Below are positions 53,920-63,805 of a stretch of DNA of 64,000 bases, piece by piece. Source of the stretch: PBB1 sp965229345 (GTDB lineage Bacteria > Pseudomonadota > Gammaproteobacteria > Burkholderiales > Burkholderiaceae_C). Position numbers and translations under genes: made by a program. The notes under the pieces were generated by a model. That model searched no databases, was not told where the DNA came from, and saw only the letters and a program-made list of their open reading frames with translations. Location of the stretch: contig OZ245872.1 of assembly GCA_965229345.1 (NCBI GenBank), positions 3,038,001 through 3,102,000 on the forward strand, read 5' to 3'. The stretch's first letter is position 1. Each line of letters starts with the position of its first letter.

Positions 53920-54357
53920 AGTTCACTCCGTTGCGCAAAATATTTGAATTGAAAATATCTACAGGTAGCGGTATTCAAAGCTGATCCGGATAAATTTCGA
54001 ACGGCACCTGGTTTGAACCCTAAGGCATGCCCCGTCGAGCGATCTAGGCCCGCACACGGGATCCGGGGTACTCAATGATCGAGGAGCGGTAGGAAGCGGT
54101 CAATCGAATGCGGCAGCTATCGAAGCGTTATCCAATCCCTAGACCTTCGTGCCGCGGAGGCTGAGAGAGCACTCCCCATGTTTCTATCGCGGCATGGCGC
54201 AGACACCCCTGTCGAGGGGCGCGTCAATGGAAAGCTGCCACTTCTCCACAGCCACCGCTGCGGTGGAGGCGGTCGGTGGTCGTTGACGATCCTGGCGACT
54301 TCACTTTCAATCTGCTCGCGCCCAGGTTTTCGTAAAGCATTCGAAGGAGCACTCATC
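53920..54357. other. Region between the divergent protease genes
   Basis: About 440 bases. The left part near 53960 is AT-rich like the first protease, then GC-rich from about 54000. No independent gene is recognised. An open frame from 54178 is the upstream continuation of the second protease gene and is not counted. Confidence 0.4.
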
Positions 54358-55902
54358 GTGAACCGTCTTCACGGCATCAGCCCATTGCAAACGCTTGTCA
54401 TCTCACGACTTGAGCAGTCTTCTCAACGTGTGCAAAGACAAGTGTTTGACCGCCCAGGAAACTCGGAGCGAGCACTGAAGCATCTACAGGGGAGAAGGAG
54501 CTGCCAAGCAAGCTGGGTACGTGGACTCTCAGCTTGCTTTGTGTCGCTGATGCTTTGCCTGAACTGGGGCTTCGCGTCGGCAGCAGACATGGGAGTCGCA
54601 GAAACCAAGGCCGTCATTGCGAAAGCCATGGGCATCAGCCAGCGTTTGAGTGAGCCCGATCGACAGCGTGCTCAAGACATGTTCAACGCAGCCATCGAGT
54701 TGATGAAAGCCAAGGAGTACAAGGCAGCCGCGGCTCAGTTTCAGAAAGGTTTGGCCATCGATCCCGGCAATCGCAACGCGAATCACAACTTGGCCCGCCT
54801 GCTCGAAGTCACCGGCGATGCCGACGGCGCAACACTGCACTATCGGCTAGCGACGGGCCTCGCGGCAGGCCAGAAAAGTGAGCCTTTGCCTGACTTCGAT
54901 TGCCCAGTGCAAATGGGAATGGACGAGACCCAATTTCCGGGCTTTGAACCAAAAAATCCCATGTCTTTTATTAGAGACCAAGGCAGCGTAGGCAATTGCG
55001 ACCAGAAAGCCCTATCCGACCTTTTTTGTTTTCACGCAAACAAACAGAAGTCATTTTCTTCACGAGGCCTACCCAACTCAGCCTGCTCTGCGGCGGACCT
55101 TATGTTGCAATCTTTTGAGGTGAGAAAAAAGAGTTTCGAATCCATTGAACAGATGCTAAAAGGAGACCCAGAGGATAAAGAATCTGTATTGGAATACAAC
55201 CGCGCATACCAGCCAATTTCTGATTATATGTCAAGTATTGGCCTATGCTTAGAGCAGGACTTTCCGTCCGACCCTCGTGATAGCGACAGACAATATGATT
55301 TTTTTAAAACTCTTTTGCAATTCTCAAGCGCCGTTAACAAAGCCGCTTCCGAGGGGAGAACATTAAACCCCTTATGCGATGAGTGCCAACTCATTGCCCC
55401 AAACATTAAGCGAAGTTCGCCATACACCAAGCTTGCGATCAAAAATCTTTCGAGCAATTCGTACTTGGCATTGCGTCAACTGAATAAAATCGCCTGTTCG
55501 AGCGAAAATAGAGTTTCTCTTGACAAGATCAAAATAAAACAGGCATCGCTTCCCTGGGACATTCGCGATCAAGTTAGATATAAAAATCCTGTCTTAGTAC
55601 AGATTGATCCCGGAATTCTATTGTCGAGAAATTTATATGAAATGGAAAAGGCCATTGACCCCAAGATAGATAAGTCCCTGCATTCCGTCTTGGTAATTGG
55701 TGCACGTGCGGCATTCGGTAGGTGCTACTATGTGGTCAAGAACTCTTGGAGCCAAAAAGCTTGTGAGGAAGATCCATTCGTTCGCGGAGAGTCTCCAAGA
55801 TTGCTTTGCAATAAAAAAACCGGAGCAGTTTTAGTGCTTGGCTCAAACTTAGAGGGCTCAAGAAATTTTTCTGCATTCTGGGTCGATCAAACATCTCCAT
55901 AA
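54358..55902 (+). CDS. TPR-like / papain-like cysteine protease fusion
   Basis: A 514-residue protein from a GTG at 54358 with AAGGAG eight bases upstream. An N-terminal basic stretch is followed by a hydrophobic export segment (LSACFVSLMLCLNWGFASA, near residue 60). Next come two TPR-like helix pairs (EYKAAAAQFQKGLAIDPGNR) and, from about residue 180, the papain-like domain: Gln208, Cys214 (DQGSVGNC), His442 (HSVLVIG) and Asn462 (VKNSWS). The TPR-like part is GC-rich and the protease part AT-rich, so the gene is a composite. The protease part is closely related to that of 52870-53919. Confidence 0.82.
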   Translation: MNRLHGISPLQTLVISRLEQSSQRVQRQVFDRPGNSERALKHLQGRRSCQASWVRGLSACFVSLMLCLNWGFASAADMGVAETKAVIAKAMGISQRLSEPDRQRAQDMFNAAIELMKAKEYKAAAAQFQKGLAIDPGNRNANHNLARLLEVTGDADGATLHYRLATGLAAGQKSEPLPDFDCPVQMGMDETQFPGFEPKNPMSFIRDQGSVGNCDQKALSDLFCFHANKQKSFSSRGLPNSACSAADLMLQSFEVRKKSFESIEQMLKGDPEDKESVLEYNRAYQPISDYMSSIGLCLEQDFPSDPRDSDRQYDFFKTLLQFSSAVNKAASEGRTLNPLCDECQLIAPNIKRSSPYTKLAIKNLSSNSYLALRQLNKIACSSENRVSLDKIKIKQASLPWDIRDQVRYKNPVLVQIDPGILLSRNLYEMEKAIDPKIDKSLHSVLVIGARAAFGRCYYVVKNSWSQKACEEDPFVRGESPRLLCNKKTGAVLVLGSNLEGSRNFSAFWVDQTSP

Positions 55903-56895
55903 TTGTTGTTGCCATCAAATCATCAGCACGTGTACGAGTTGCTGGAGAATTAACTTGGTTGATTCTCAAAACTTGTTACTTTGCAAATAAAAACGCAAGC
56001 TAGCCTGCCGCTCAATTAGGTCACACCGGGCCATAGCTATTAGCGCCGACGCCTGTTTGAGTCGTGCGCGGGCTGTGGCATTAAGCCAGCCACTGAATGA
56101 CATGGTTCAAGCGCCTAACGGTGCCCCACTCAGTTGGCATCACCCCGTAGGTGATCGACAGCTAGATCAAATCAGAGTCGACGCTTACAGCGCAAGCCGA
56201 AGCCCGAAACCGCGGCAGCATTCGCAGAGCAATTCAGAGTCAACGAGCTCTTCGAGGCGGCCTGTGCCGCAGCGAGGTGTGGGTTTCGGGAATGAGTTTC
56301 GCTTGCCCACCCTGCCTGCCACTCGGACGTGACCGTCATCGGCGGCCTGAGCAGTGCGCAGGATCGATGCCCCGCACGGCGCACGGGTACATCGCCGACA
56401 AGCGTCGCTGCGGCGGGTGATGGCGCGCGGCTGAGGTCCTTCAGATCGCTCGGACGTGGGCACCCGTGTGAGTGATGTACGCGCGTGCGGGACGCCCATG
56501 CGTCGCAAGCCATCCCTGACCAGCAAGGATCGATCTGCATGACCTCACTCTGGGCCCCTCCAATTGGGGTTCCGTGCGACGGTAGCGCGCCCTATGGTCG
56601 ATTGATCCGAGCAAGGCGGGATTCGACCAGTCACGCACCGTCCACGCGCAGGAGGTCCGGCAGTTCTCCTGGGCCTTGCTGCGCACGCCCTTCGGCGCCG
56701 TGCTGGCCGATGGGAGCGAATCTTCAAGTCGAAGGTTGCCTTGCTTCGCGTATGGAGCTTCGCATCTGCTGCCGGTCACTGCTGAGACGTCGAACTTGGA
56801 CGGCTCGCGTCAGCAAGGCTTGGCCTGTATCTGACCGGAGGCGCCGTGTCCTGTGTGACAGAAGCAATTGCAGTGCTGAATGACGAAAGGAACGC
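55903..56895. other. Gene-poor region of about 1 kb
   Basis: No convincing gene. The first 150 bases are AT-rich like the protease gene, then GC rises. Overlapping open frames on both strands lack ribosome sites and a consistent coding character. Confidence 0.45.
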
Positions 56896-57501
56896 ATGAG
56901 TACCGAAACCAAACCGCTCAGCGACTTCATCGCGGCGGTGGCATTTACTGCGGACAAGCACCGGACGCAGCGGCGCAAGGATGCTGAGGCATCGCCGTAC
57001 ATCAACCATCCGATCGCATTAGCGAATGTTCTGGCCAATGAAGGTGGTGTGCAAGACCTCAACGTGCTGTGCGCTGCGGTGCTGCACGACACCATCGAGG
57101 ACACGCAGACGACGGCTGAGGAACTGGCGTCGATCTTCGGTGCGAAGGTGACGTCCATCGTCGTTGAACTGACCGACGACAAGTCGCTAGCCAAAGAGGT
57201 TCGCAAGCAGCGTCAGGTCGAATACGCTGAACTGATTTCGCGCGAGGCCAAGCTGGTGAAACTGGCCGACAAGATCTGCAACCTGCGGGACATCCTGGCA
57301 TCGCCGCCGGACGACTGGTCAGAGGAACGCAAGCAACGCTATTTCGATTGGGCGACGCAGGTGGTGGCGGGGTTGCGCGGGGTGCATCCAGGACTCGACG
57401 CCGTGCTGGATGGACTGCTAAGGCAACAGAGAGATTTGGCCGAATCTACCCGGAGGCTCTATCAATCGCTTGCCAACATCGCCAGACCGTCACACCCGTA
57501 G
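56896..57501 (+). CDS. HD-domain (p)ppGpp hydrolase-like protein, MESH1 type
   Basis: A 201-residue protein of the MESH1/SpoT hydrolase fold. PYINHP is the entry motif, HDTIEDT is the HD metal-binding motif, and LVKLADKICNLRDI matches the conserved LAD...NL motif. No synthetase or regulatory domain is present, so it resembles small alarmone hydrolases, which remove the 3' pyrophosphate of ppGpp. The start ATG is preceded by AAAGGA. Neighbours give no further hint. Confidence 0.85.
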   Translation: MSTETKPLSDFIAAVAFTADKHRTQRRKDAEASPYINHPIALANVLANEGGVQDLNVLCAAVLHDTIEDTQTTAEELASIFGAKVTSIVVELTDDKSLAKEVRKQRQVEYAELISREAKLVKLADKICNLRDILASPPDDWSEERKQRYFDWATQVVAGLRGVHPGLDAVLDGLLRQQRDLAESTRRLYQSLANIARPSHP

Positions 57502-57848
57502 TTACTTTGGGGGATGCGCAGGCTTAGACCGCATCTGTACATTCCTGCCAACCTGTACGGCTGCGGGTATGAAGCAGGCGTCAATAGACTGACTGGCAAT
57601 AGCGCGATCTGGCATTGTTTTGGCAGCCTGAGCCTCGAGCTCAGACTTCATCCAATAGCCCCAGCCTGCCAAGAGATATCGATACCGCTAGCACCTGACT
57701 CGATTGGATGGCACCCTAGACTTAGGCGAAGGTGCAAAGCTAGAGAAACCACAAAGTCCCCTTTCTTGTAAAAACACCATGACGCGGTGCCTGTCGAGTG
57801 CGTGCTCTGGATAATCAGCCCAGATTTAATCCGTAACGGAGGTTTAAT
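57502..57848. other. Intergenic region before the lipase operon
   Basis: About 350 bases with no gene or clear RNA. A strong ribosome site, ACGGAGG, lies at its end for the lipase gene; the promoter is not placed. Confidence 0.45.
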
Positions 57849-58703
57849 ATGCCGTCGGTAGAATATGACTCGAGTCGCGAGTCTCTTTATTCACCAAGCA
57901 CGCGCCCGACGCTCTTCGACGCTGAATTTAAGTATTCTGACACACAACTTAGTATTGAGTCGTCTCGGTTAGCGTATTTGCAGGCCGAGGATTCCGCCAT
58001 CGAACTTGCGTTGCTTTCCGATGCATTGTCTAGAGTCCAGTTCGCCGATTTGAAACCCTTTAACAGCGCCAAGACCGGGTCCCAAGGGTTTGGGGCTTAT
58101 CGCGCTGCCGATAAAACTGCGCTGATCGCTTTTCGCGGAACAGAACCTGAGGAGCTGGCTGATCTGGCCACCGTCCTTGAAGCCCATACCGCTCCCTGGA
58201 CAGAATCCGCAGGACGCGTGCATGCAGGATTCGCATCTGCCGCTCGAGCAGTGTTACCTCAGTTGAATTGGTGGTTGGAAGAGAAATGTCCAGAGCACTC
58301 GCGACTGATTTTGTGCGGCCACAGTCTAGGTGCAGCACTCGCCACGCTGGTAGCGTCGATTCGAAAGCCGACGCTGCTATTGACGATAGGGTCACCGCGT
58401 GTCGGCAACAGCCAATTTGCATCAACCCTGGACGGTGTCGCAGTAACGCGCTTGGTGAACTGTTGCGACGTGGTGACTCAGGTTCCGCCAGAGACGCCCT
58501 GGTATGTTCATGTCGGCTCGACCACTTACATCGATCGCCACGGCGAGGTAAGCACCAAATCAAGCACTGCAGATGAGCTTGAGGATCGAAACCATGCAAG
58601 GGCAGAGTACTTTGCGCACTATGCAGGGAGGACTGGTTCAGTGCTGCTGCGCGATTTGGCAGATCACTCGCCCATCAACTACGCCCGAGCATTCTTTCCA
58701 TGA
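57849..58703 (+). CDS. Lipase (class 3) family protein
   Basis: A 284-residue class 3 lipase. ALIAFRGTEPEE is the oxyanion region, CGHSLGAALATLVA the nucleophile elbow (GHSLG), GSPRVGNSQFAS the next core motif, and DHSPINYARAFFP the late His motif, all intact. No signal peptide. GGAGG lies just before the ATG. It overlaps the next gene's ATG (ATGA), forming an operon with a PhoD-like phosphatase and an unknown protein. Confidence 0.9.
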   Translation: MPSVEYDSSRESLYSPSTRPTLFDAEFKYSDTQLSIESSRLAYLQAEDSAIELALLSDALSRVQFADLKPFNSAKTGSQGFGAYRAADKTALIAFRGTEPEELADLATVLEAHTAPWTESAGRVHAGFASAARAVLPQLNWWLEEKCPEHSRLILCGHSLGAALATLVASIRKPTLLLTIGSPRVGNSQFASTLDGVAVTRLVNCCDVVTQVPPETPWYVHVGSTTYIDRHGEVSTKSSTADELEDRNHARAEYFAHYAGRTGSVLLRDLADHSPINYARAFFP

Positions 58704-60166
58704 TCCTCAGCGTCTACGCTCAGGCTGTTGAATCCGAGACGATTCAACTTTGGGTCGGCATGTTCGGGACCGAGGCCCCGCCGACACCGCAATTCGTCAT
58801 TGACAGGACGCCTGCTCAGCCGCTCGTTGCGACTGCGATGACTCCTATTCGCGATCAGCAGGTCGGCGCAAGCGGCAAAGCTCTAAACCATCGCGGAATC
58901 TTCAGGTTTTCCGTTGCCGAAGCAGGGCTGCCGCACTTAGTCGAAGTACAGGCTGGGGATGTGCATCGAGAGATCGCCACCAGCACATTGCCAAAGGAGC
59001 TACCTCAAGCCCTGAGCGGGAGCTTCAATGTATTGCTGTGTTCTTGCTACTTCCAGCCAGAGGATACGAGTGGATTACTCGGGACGATCGTCTCTCAAAT
59101 CCAGTTGAAGCCCCATCTCACGGTGATGGCTGGAGACCAAGTGTATCTGGATCTGCCACTGTTAGAAGATTTACCAGAGAAAGAACCGGCATTATCAAAA
59201 GTACTGGGTGACAAGTACTTAAGAAACTGGGCGTCTTCGTCACTCCGAATCCCAGGTTTGGAGCCAGTTCTCACACGCGCGCCAGTGGTCAACGTACCGG
59301 ACGATCACGAATTCTGGAACAACTTCCCATTCCCGCAAAAGCAACTGCCTAACACCTGGGATCAGACCATCCGCGATAGGTGGCAAAGAGCAGCGCAGTC
59401 TCTTTATGAAGATTACCAATTAGCTACCAACCCAACGCAGGCAGGTGCGATTCGCCTAGATGTCGATCCGCTAAAGATGCTCTTTCTCGACATGCGTTGC
59501 ACTCGAGACAATGAGTTCAAGACGCTGATGAATCCAATGGCAGCGGCAGCTTTGACTACTTGGGTAAACGACCTCCGCCAAGACAAGGCAGACGGACTCC
59601 CGGCGGTAGGGTTACTTTCGTCCGGACAGGCGCTGTTTATCGATCCTCCAGTCGATAACGGTAAAAAGCGTGACGTGGACGCGGAAATGGGAAACTACGA
59701 CCAGTTCTCAATAATTGAAAAGGCTTTAACCGATTTGGCAGATGACGGTATACCCGTTGTCTATCTGACGGGAGATGTCCATTGGGGACGCATTGCGAGT
59801 GCTGATGATCAACTCCGCAGAAATCGCAAGTGCCTCTATGAGGTGATCTGTTCGCCTTCACGCCTGATTCGGGTTCCATTCCTGGACTCCGCCAAAGAAT
59901 CGGTCAACGTTGTGAAGGGAATTTTTGGCAAGAAGGACTCGTGGCCTCGTCACAGCGATCCAGAGCAGCCTCCGAAATACTTCGGATCGACTCGTCGCTT
60001 CAAACTAGCTGGCGAGTGCGAACAGCGTGGTGATCATGTAGCCGTGATTTCATTCACTCGCGCCGGGACGGGCGTCGACTTTCAAGTCAGTTTCTTCGGC
60101 ATTCACCAAGATAAATCGACAGCAAAGTCTCGAACAGCCGGGCCGTACCAACTGCGACCCATTTAA
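58700..60166 (+). CDS. PhoD-like metallophosphatase
   Basis: A 488-residue protein with the PhoD-type metallophosphoesterase core: CSCYFQPED, MAGDQVYLDLPLL (metal ligands), VPDDHEFWNNFPFP (PDDHE), LLFLDMRC and YLTGDVHWGR (GDVH). No Tat or Sec signal is visible, so it may act inside the cell. PhoD enzymes hydrolyse phosphodiesters and phosphomonoesters. It is coupled to the lipase gene by start/stop overlap, suggesting joint breakdown of a phospholipid or related substrate. Confidence 0.87.
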   Translation: MILSVYAQAVESETIQLWVGMFGTEAPPTPQFVIDRTPAQPLVATAMTPIRDQQVGASGKALNHRGIFRFSVAEAGLPHLVEVQAGDVHREIATSTLPKELPQALSGSFNVLLCSCYFQPEDTSGLLGTIVSQIQLKPHLTVMAGDQVYLDLPLLEDLPEKEPALSKVLGDKYLRNWASSSLRIPGLEPVLTRAPVVNVPDDHEFWNNFPFPQKQLPNTWDQTIRDRWQRAAQSLYEDYQLATNPTQAGAIRLDVDPLKMLFLDMRCTRDNEFKTLMNPMAAAALTTWVNDLRQDKADGLPAVGLLSSGQALFIDPPVDNGKKRDVDAEMGNYDQFSIIEKALTDLADDGIPVVYLTGDVHWGRIASADDQLRRNRKCLYEVICSPSRLIRVPFLDSAKESVNVVKGIFGKKDSWPRHSDPEQPPKYFGSTRRFKLAGECEQRGDHVAVISFTRAGTGVDFQVSFFGIHQDKSTAKSRTAGPYQLRPI

Positions 60167-60178
60167 GGACTTCACTTC

Positions 60179-60952
60179 ATGCTTAGACAAGCTCGCTCCT
60201 CTTCATCTGATAGGAACCCTCAATTCACGTCGCTCGCCCGCAAATCTAAGGAATCCAACACAGCCTGGGGTGCAAGGGCTGTGACCCAAATGCAAGCGGG
60301 CGACCCGGGGAAGTGGACTTACGTAGTGTTGCTAGGCGGCAGCGATTCAATGGCTTTCCGTCTGCGAGTGGCGCAATCACATCTTCGTGGCGACATGCTG
60401 CCCTCTTACTGGTCGCACTCGATACTGGTGGAACTCAAGGAAGGCTCAGTCGAGACTGCCCAGGCCATACATGTTCCCCTGATTCAGCCAGAAGGCCCTC
60501 AGTTCTCGACCCGAACTAATGGCGTGGTGGCACAACCGTTGACAGACTTTGATGACCCGAAGCGTTTTCCAAACATCGCAGTGATCGCTCTACCCGTTCC
60601 ACAAGCAGAGATTCTGAAACGCGTCGAGGACTTTCGGAGATCGAGATCGACACTTGACGCGTTGGAGCACGTCCTTCGCTGGCTGGCATTCGCGTGGGGC
60701 GCAGCACGCACCCCTAATCCGCTCCACGAAAATTTTGGCCTCCCTTCGGCATGCATGCTGGAAACCGTCTGCGCGGCAGCAAATTTCGATCTGACTCCAG
60801 GGCTTGAGGCACGCGCTTCTTGTCCGGAAGCTATTTGGGTCGCTGCGCTTTACTGGCAAGACTATTTCGAGCAATTCAATGGAAATGCACCGACCGGACG
60901 GTACTGCATCGCCCATAAGTACCCAATCGTCGAGCCCGCCCTATCGAGCTAG
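60179..60952 (+). CDS. Uncharacterised third gene of the lipase/phosphatase operon
   Basis: A 257-residue protein 12 bases downstream of the PhoD-like gene. No named family was recognised. SHSILVEL contains a His after a beta strand, and LPSACMLETVCAAANFDL has two Cys in a helix, a pattern reminiscent of permuted papain/NlpC-like proteins, but this is only a suggestion. No signal peptide or membrane segment. Confidence 0.65.
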   Translation: MLRQARSSSSDRNPQFTSLARKSKESNTAWGARAVTQMQAGDPGKWTYVVLLGGSDSMAFRLRVAQSHLRGDMLPSYWSHSILVELKEGSVETAQAIHVPLIQPEGPQFSTRTNGVVAQPLTDFDDPKRFPNIAVIALPVPQAEILKRVEDFRRSRSTLDALEHVLRWLAFAWGAARTPNPLHENFGLPSACMLETVCAAANFDLTPGLEARASCPEAIWVAALYWQDYFEQFNGNAPTGRYCIAHKYPIVEPALSS

Positions 60953-61033
60953 CAAACCGTTGAATTTCACCCGCGAGTCAGGAAATGGCCTGTGTGGACA
61001 GGAGATGGAAACTTGATTAAGTTTTAGACTCGG

Positions 61034-61282
61034 CTATCGAACCTCAGATAGCTGTGGTCGCAAGGTAGCCGGCTCCCCATTGAACTCGAGAACCCACCAA
61101 GCAACGGCCGCACCAGCATCCGTCCCGAAGCGCCGGCCAGCGGTTGGCTCCAGAGTAGCAAGCAATCTTCCTGCATCTCTAAGGAAAGGATGTCCGAAGA
61201 GCATTAGGACTTCTTTTACTCGCGATGCAACTGCATTTTTATCTCCTTGGCGCACATCAGCCTCCAGAGCACGCAATGCCAC
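61034..61282 (-). CDS. Short uncharacterised protein, probably a fragment
   Basis: An 82-residue frame from a GTG at 61282 reads ALRALEADVRQGDKNAVASR and RDAGRLLATLEPTAGRRFGT. The composition looks genuine, but an in-frame TAG lies just upstream and there is no ribosome site, so it may be the 3' remnant of a longer gene. No family recognised. Confidence 0.4.
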   Translation of the reverse strand: MALRALEADVRQGDKNAVASRVKEVLMLFGHPFLRDAGRLLATLEPTAGRRFGTDAGAAVAWWVLEFNGEPATLRPQLSEVR

Positions 61283-61360
61283 GACGGAGTTGGCCTCTGC
61301 AAACTAGGTGGCGCTGAGGAAGTTGGTCGCGCGCTTTGCACCAGCTCCGGGCTTCACCTG

Positions 61361-61897
61361 ATGGAACGCCACCTGCACACGCTGAGCCCGGACTCGATCG
61401 ACGAGTTGCGCGGGATGCTGCGCATAGGAGTCCAGTGGGATGTCGACGCGACCGATGGGACCGTTGAGCCGAGGCCGAGGGCGTCACACGTTTTCTGCTC
61501 TGCACTCCCTGTGGCTTACAGCCCGATCCCGCCACGCCGCTGGAAGACCTTTGCGACGCTCGTTTTGGAGGCCGCTTACGAGGCCACGATGTGGTCGGCA
61601 GTGCTGAACACGCGTTCGAATGGCACGAACGTCGCTCTGCTCACCAGGCTGGGCGGTGGCGCATTCGCCAACGACAATGACTGGATCGATGCTGCGATGA
61701 ACCGGACCCTTCAAACGGTGTCAGGCTTCGAACTCGGCGTCAGGCTCGTTAGCCACGGGGTGGCCTCACTCGTCAACTTCGCAGAAACTCGACCCCAACA
61801 GGCCGCCACGACGTGGCCGGAGTGCCTGCCGCGCGAGCGGTTTAGTCCCCCGACCCAAACCTGCCAGCCGCGTTGCTCCAAAGCGGCCGGACGGTGA
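61361..61897 (+). pseudogene. C-terminal remnant of a large conserved protein
   Basis: From about 61400 the frame reads DELRGMLRIGVQWDV, then HVFCSALPVAYSPIPPRRW, LVLEAAYEATMWSAVLNTRS, LLTRLGGGAFANDNDWIDAA and FELGVRLVSHG. This is the C-terminal part of a longer conserved family (about 300 or more residues, uncharacterised). The N-terminal part is missing and the last 40 codons after VSHG do not look like the family, so the gene is truncated at both ends. Confidence 0.55.
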
Positions 61898-61985
61898 GCC
61901 ATCGTTTTCTTGTTTAGCTTTTCGACGCGGCTGTTGGTAACGTCAAACACCCTAAAGCTTTCATACAGCCCGCAGAATTTCCGGG

Positions 61986-63023
61986 CTAAATGGGCGGCTT
62001 CCCGGCGACCAACGCTACTAGCGTAGTGCCAATTGCGTCATAGCCGGAGACTGCACTAAGAACAACCGCGCTCGTCCATAGCAGTTTCTTATTCTGAATG
62101 AGCCTGTGGCGATGGGCAGCATAGACGAATCGGCTCACGAATAGGACGCTTGCCCGGCCAATTACCAGTGCCACTGGGACAACGAATGCAAAGCAAGAGA
62201 ATAGGATCGCTGGGGTGCTGGCGACGAGTAATGATGCGCTGTTTTCTGTCCAGCGGTACTGAACGTCGGGTGGAAAACTTATCTGAGCGTGATAAAACTT
62301 AACTTGATCAATGATCCACAACATCGCGCCAATCAATACGGCCATCTTGATCGGAGCAAGGATCGCAGTCGATATTGGATATCGTTTCCCGAGTTTTCTC
62401 ATATCATTTCGCATTTGGGATAGCGCCAAGTAATCCGTCAGAAGGTTTATCCAAATGGTCGACCCGCTAGCTGCCGAAATAAGATAGCTTGGCAGATCGT
62501 GGATATATGGCCTCGATACCCTCGCGAAAACAACAACAGTGGGTACCAATAGTGCCAGTACAGCCGCAGTCGTTGGAGACCGCCCCCTCAATATCGTCGG
62601 AATTCCTGTTCCCGCAATTAGCGCAAAGCAGAACATGTCATAACGAATCGAATCGCCGGCTATGGTCAACAGGATAGAACTTGGATTATGGTAAGCATCC
62701 ACCCAAAACGGGCTAGTAGCTATAACTAATGCTGCGGTTACACAATATGAGACCACGACTGAAGTACTTATCGCCCGCCAAGAAATGATATTATCGCCAA
62801 GCATGCGATTGGCCACTCGATCAGCGATCTCGTAAGATTTTCGCAGAACCTCGCGTGCTTTCTCGACTAAACCGCCGTCCAGGTCGGACAGTCGCACCCA
62901 CCAAGCCTGCAGTCGGTCCTCTACTTGCTTCTCCTCGTCCTCATACAGAAACGCTGCTGCGTACGCAACCACCAGCGCGGCGGTGGCAGCTAGAACCTGA
63001 AGGGCGACCAGCAGCGGGTCCAT
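61986..63023 (-). CDS. Uncharacterised multi-pass membrane protein
   Basis: A 345-residue protein with about seven hydrophobic segments, the first near residues 5-27, then a charged cytoplasmic stretch (EDEEKQVEDRLQAWWVRLSD) and further segments from about residue 85. I do not recognise the family. The ATG at 63023 is the only sensible start. Composition is moderately AT-rich compared with neighbours. Confidence 0.7.
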   Translation of the reverse strand: MDPLLVALQVLAATAALVVAYAAAFLYEDEEKQVEDRLQAWWVRLSDLDGGLVEKAREVLRKSYEIADRVANRMLGDNIISWRAISTSVVVSYCVTAALVIATSPFWVDAYHNPSSILLTIAGDSIRYDMFCFALIAGTGIPTILRGRSPTTAAVLALLVPTVVVFARVSRPYIHDLPSYLISAASGSTIWINLLTDYLALSQMRNDMRKLGKRYPISTAILAPIKMAVLIGAMLWIIDQVKFYHAQISFPPDVQYRWTENSASLLVASTPAILFSCFAFVVPVALVIGRASVLFVSRFVYAAHRHRLIQNKKLLWTSAVVLSAVSGYDAIGTTLVALVAGKPPI

Positions 63024-63332
63024 ATCACTGACAAGAGTTTCGGATTTTTAACGCTACCCTAAGAGGTACGGTTAGGAAAGATCTCAAGTGCTTGACTAAG
63101 GGTGAGCCTGACCTCTGCGCTCTGCGCGGCCAAACGCACCGTTGCGAGCCAGGCGCTCGCAACGGCGGCTCCAGGACGAAGCGCGCGGCAATGCGCGGCA
63201 CCGCCAACATGCTGGTCTCGGACAACGCGGGCGCCGCGTCGGCCAGTCGTGGCGGCCGATGCACCAAGGCCAATCAGCGCGGTTCGCTTACTGTTGCGCA
63301 CAAAGCCCGATGCGGCTCAACATGTGGCTCAG

Positions 63333-63656
63333 CGTCTTAACGAATGGTGGCGGTTTCGTCGCGCTGACGGCACTCCCTGGGGCCTCGCCGGTCTGTGGAA
63401 CACCTGGACCGATCCGGCGACCGGTGAATGGATTGAGAGCTACACGATGCTCACGATCAATTTGGACGCGCATCCGCTGATGCGCCGCATGCACAAGCCC
63501 AACCCGAAGTTGGGCGCCAACGAGCAGGACAAGCGCAGCGTCGTGGTGATCGAAGCCGCAGATTTCGATGCCTGGCTGACCGGCTCCGTAGACGATGCCA
63601 AAACCTTGATCCACCTGGCACCGGTGGAGGTGTTGTTGGCCGGGCCCGACGGCTGA
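63333..63656 (+). pseudogene. Truncated SRAP (YedK/HMCES-like) gene
   Basis: The frame reads EWWRFRRADGTPWGLAGLWN, then SYTMLTINLDAHPLMRRMHK and DKRSVVVIEAADFDAWLTGS, the C-terminal two thirds of an SOS-response-associated peptidase. The N terminus with the catalytic Cys2 (MCGRY or similar), which crosslinks to abasic sites, is missing; the upstream sequence in this frame is unrelated. It is therefore a non-functional remnant. Confidence 0.65.
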
Positions 63657-63682
63657 CGCCGATACCTCGACACCACAGCATT

Positions 63683-63805
63683 TCAGATCATCCGCCGCTG
63701 TCCTTCGAGCGGAATCCCCTGCCTCAGCCATTCGACCGCCGCGTTCTCAGGATCGAGTTGCTGCCGGCGCGGTTCGTGGTGCACCTCCACCGCACGTTCA
63801 TCGCG
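63683..63805 (-). other. Short open stretch, possible gene end
   Basis: Forty codons on the minus strand read AVEVHHEPRRQQLDPENAAV and end PLEGQRRMI with a stop at 63683. A TAG lies immediately upstream in frame and there is no start. It looks like the C-terminal end of a lost protein. Confidence 0.2.

Noticed and set aside
56057..56880. Several 80-130-residue frames in the 1-kb gap before the HD gene
   Set aside because: They overlap on both strands, lack ribosome sites and have no recognisable domain.
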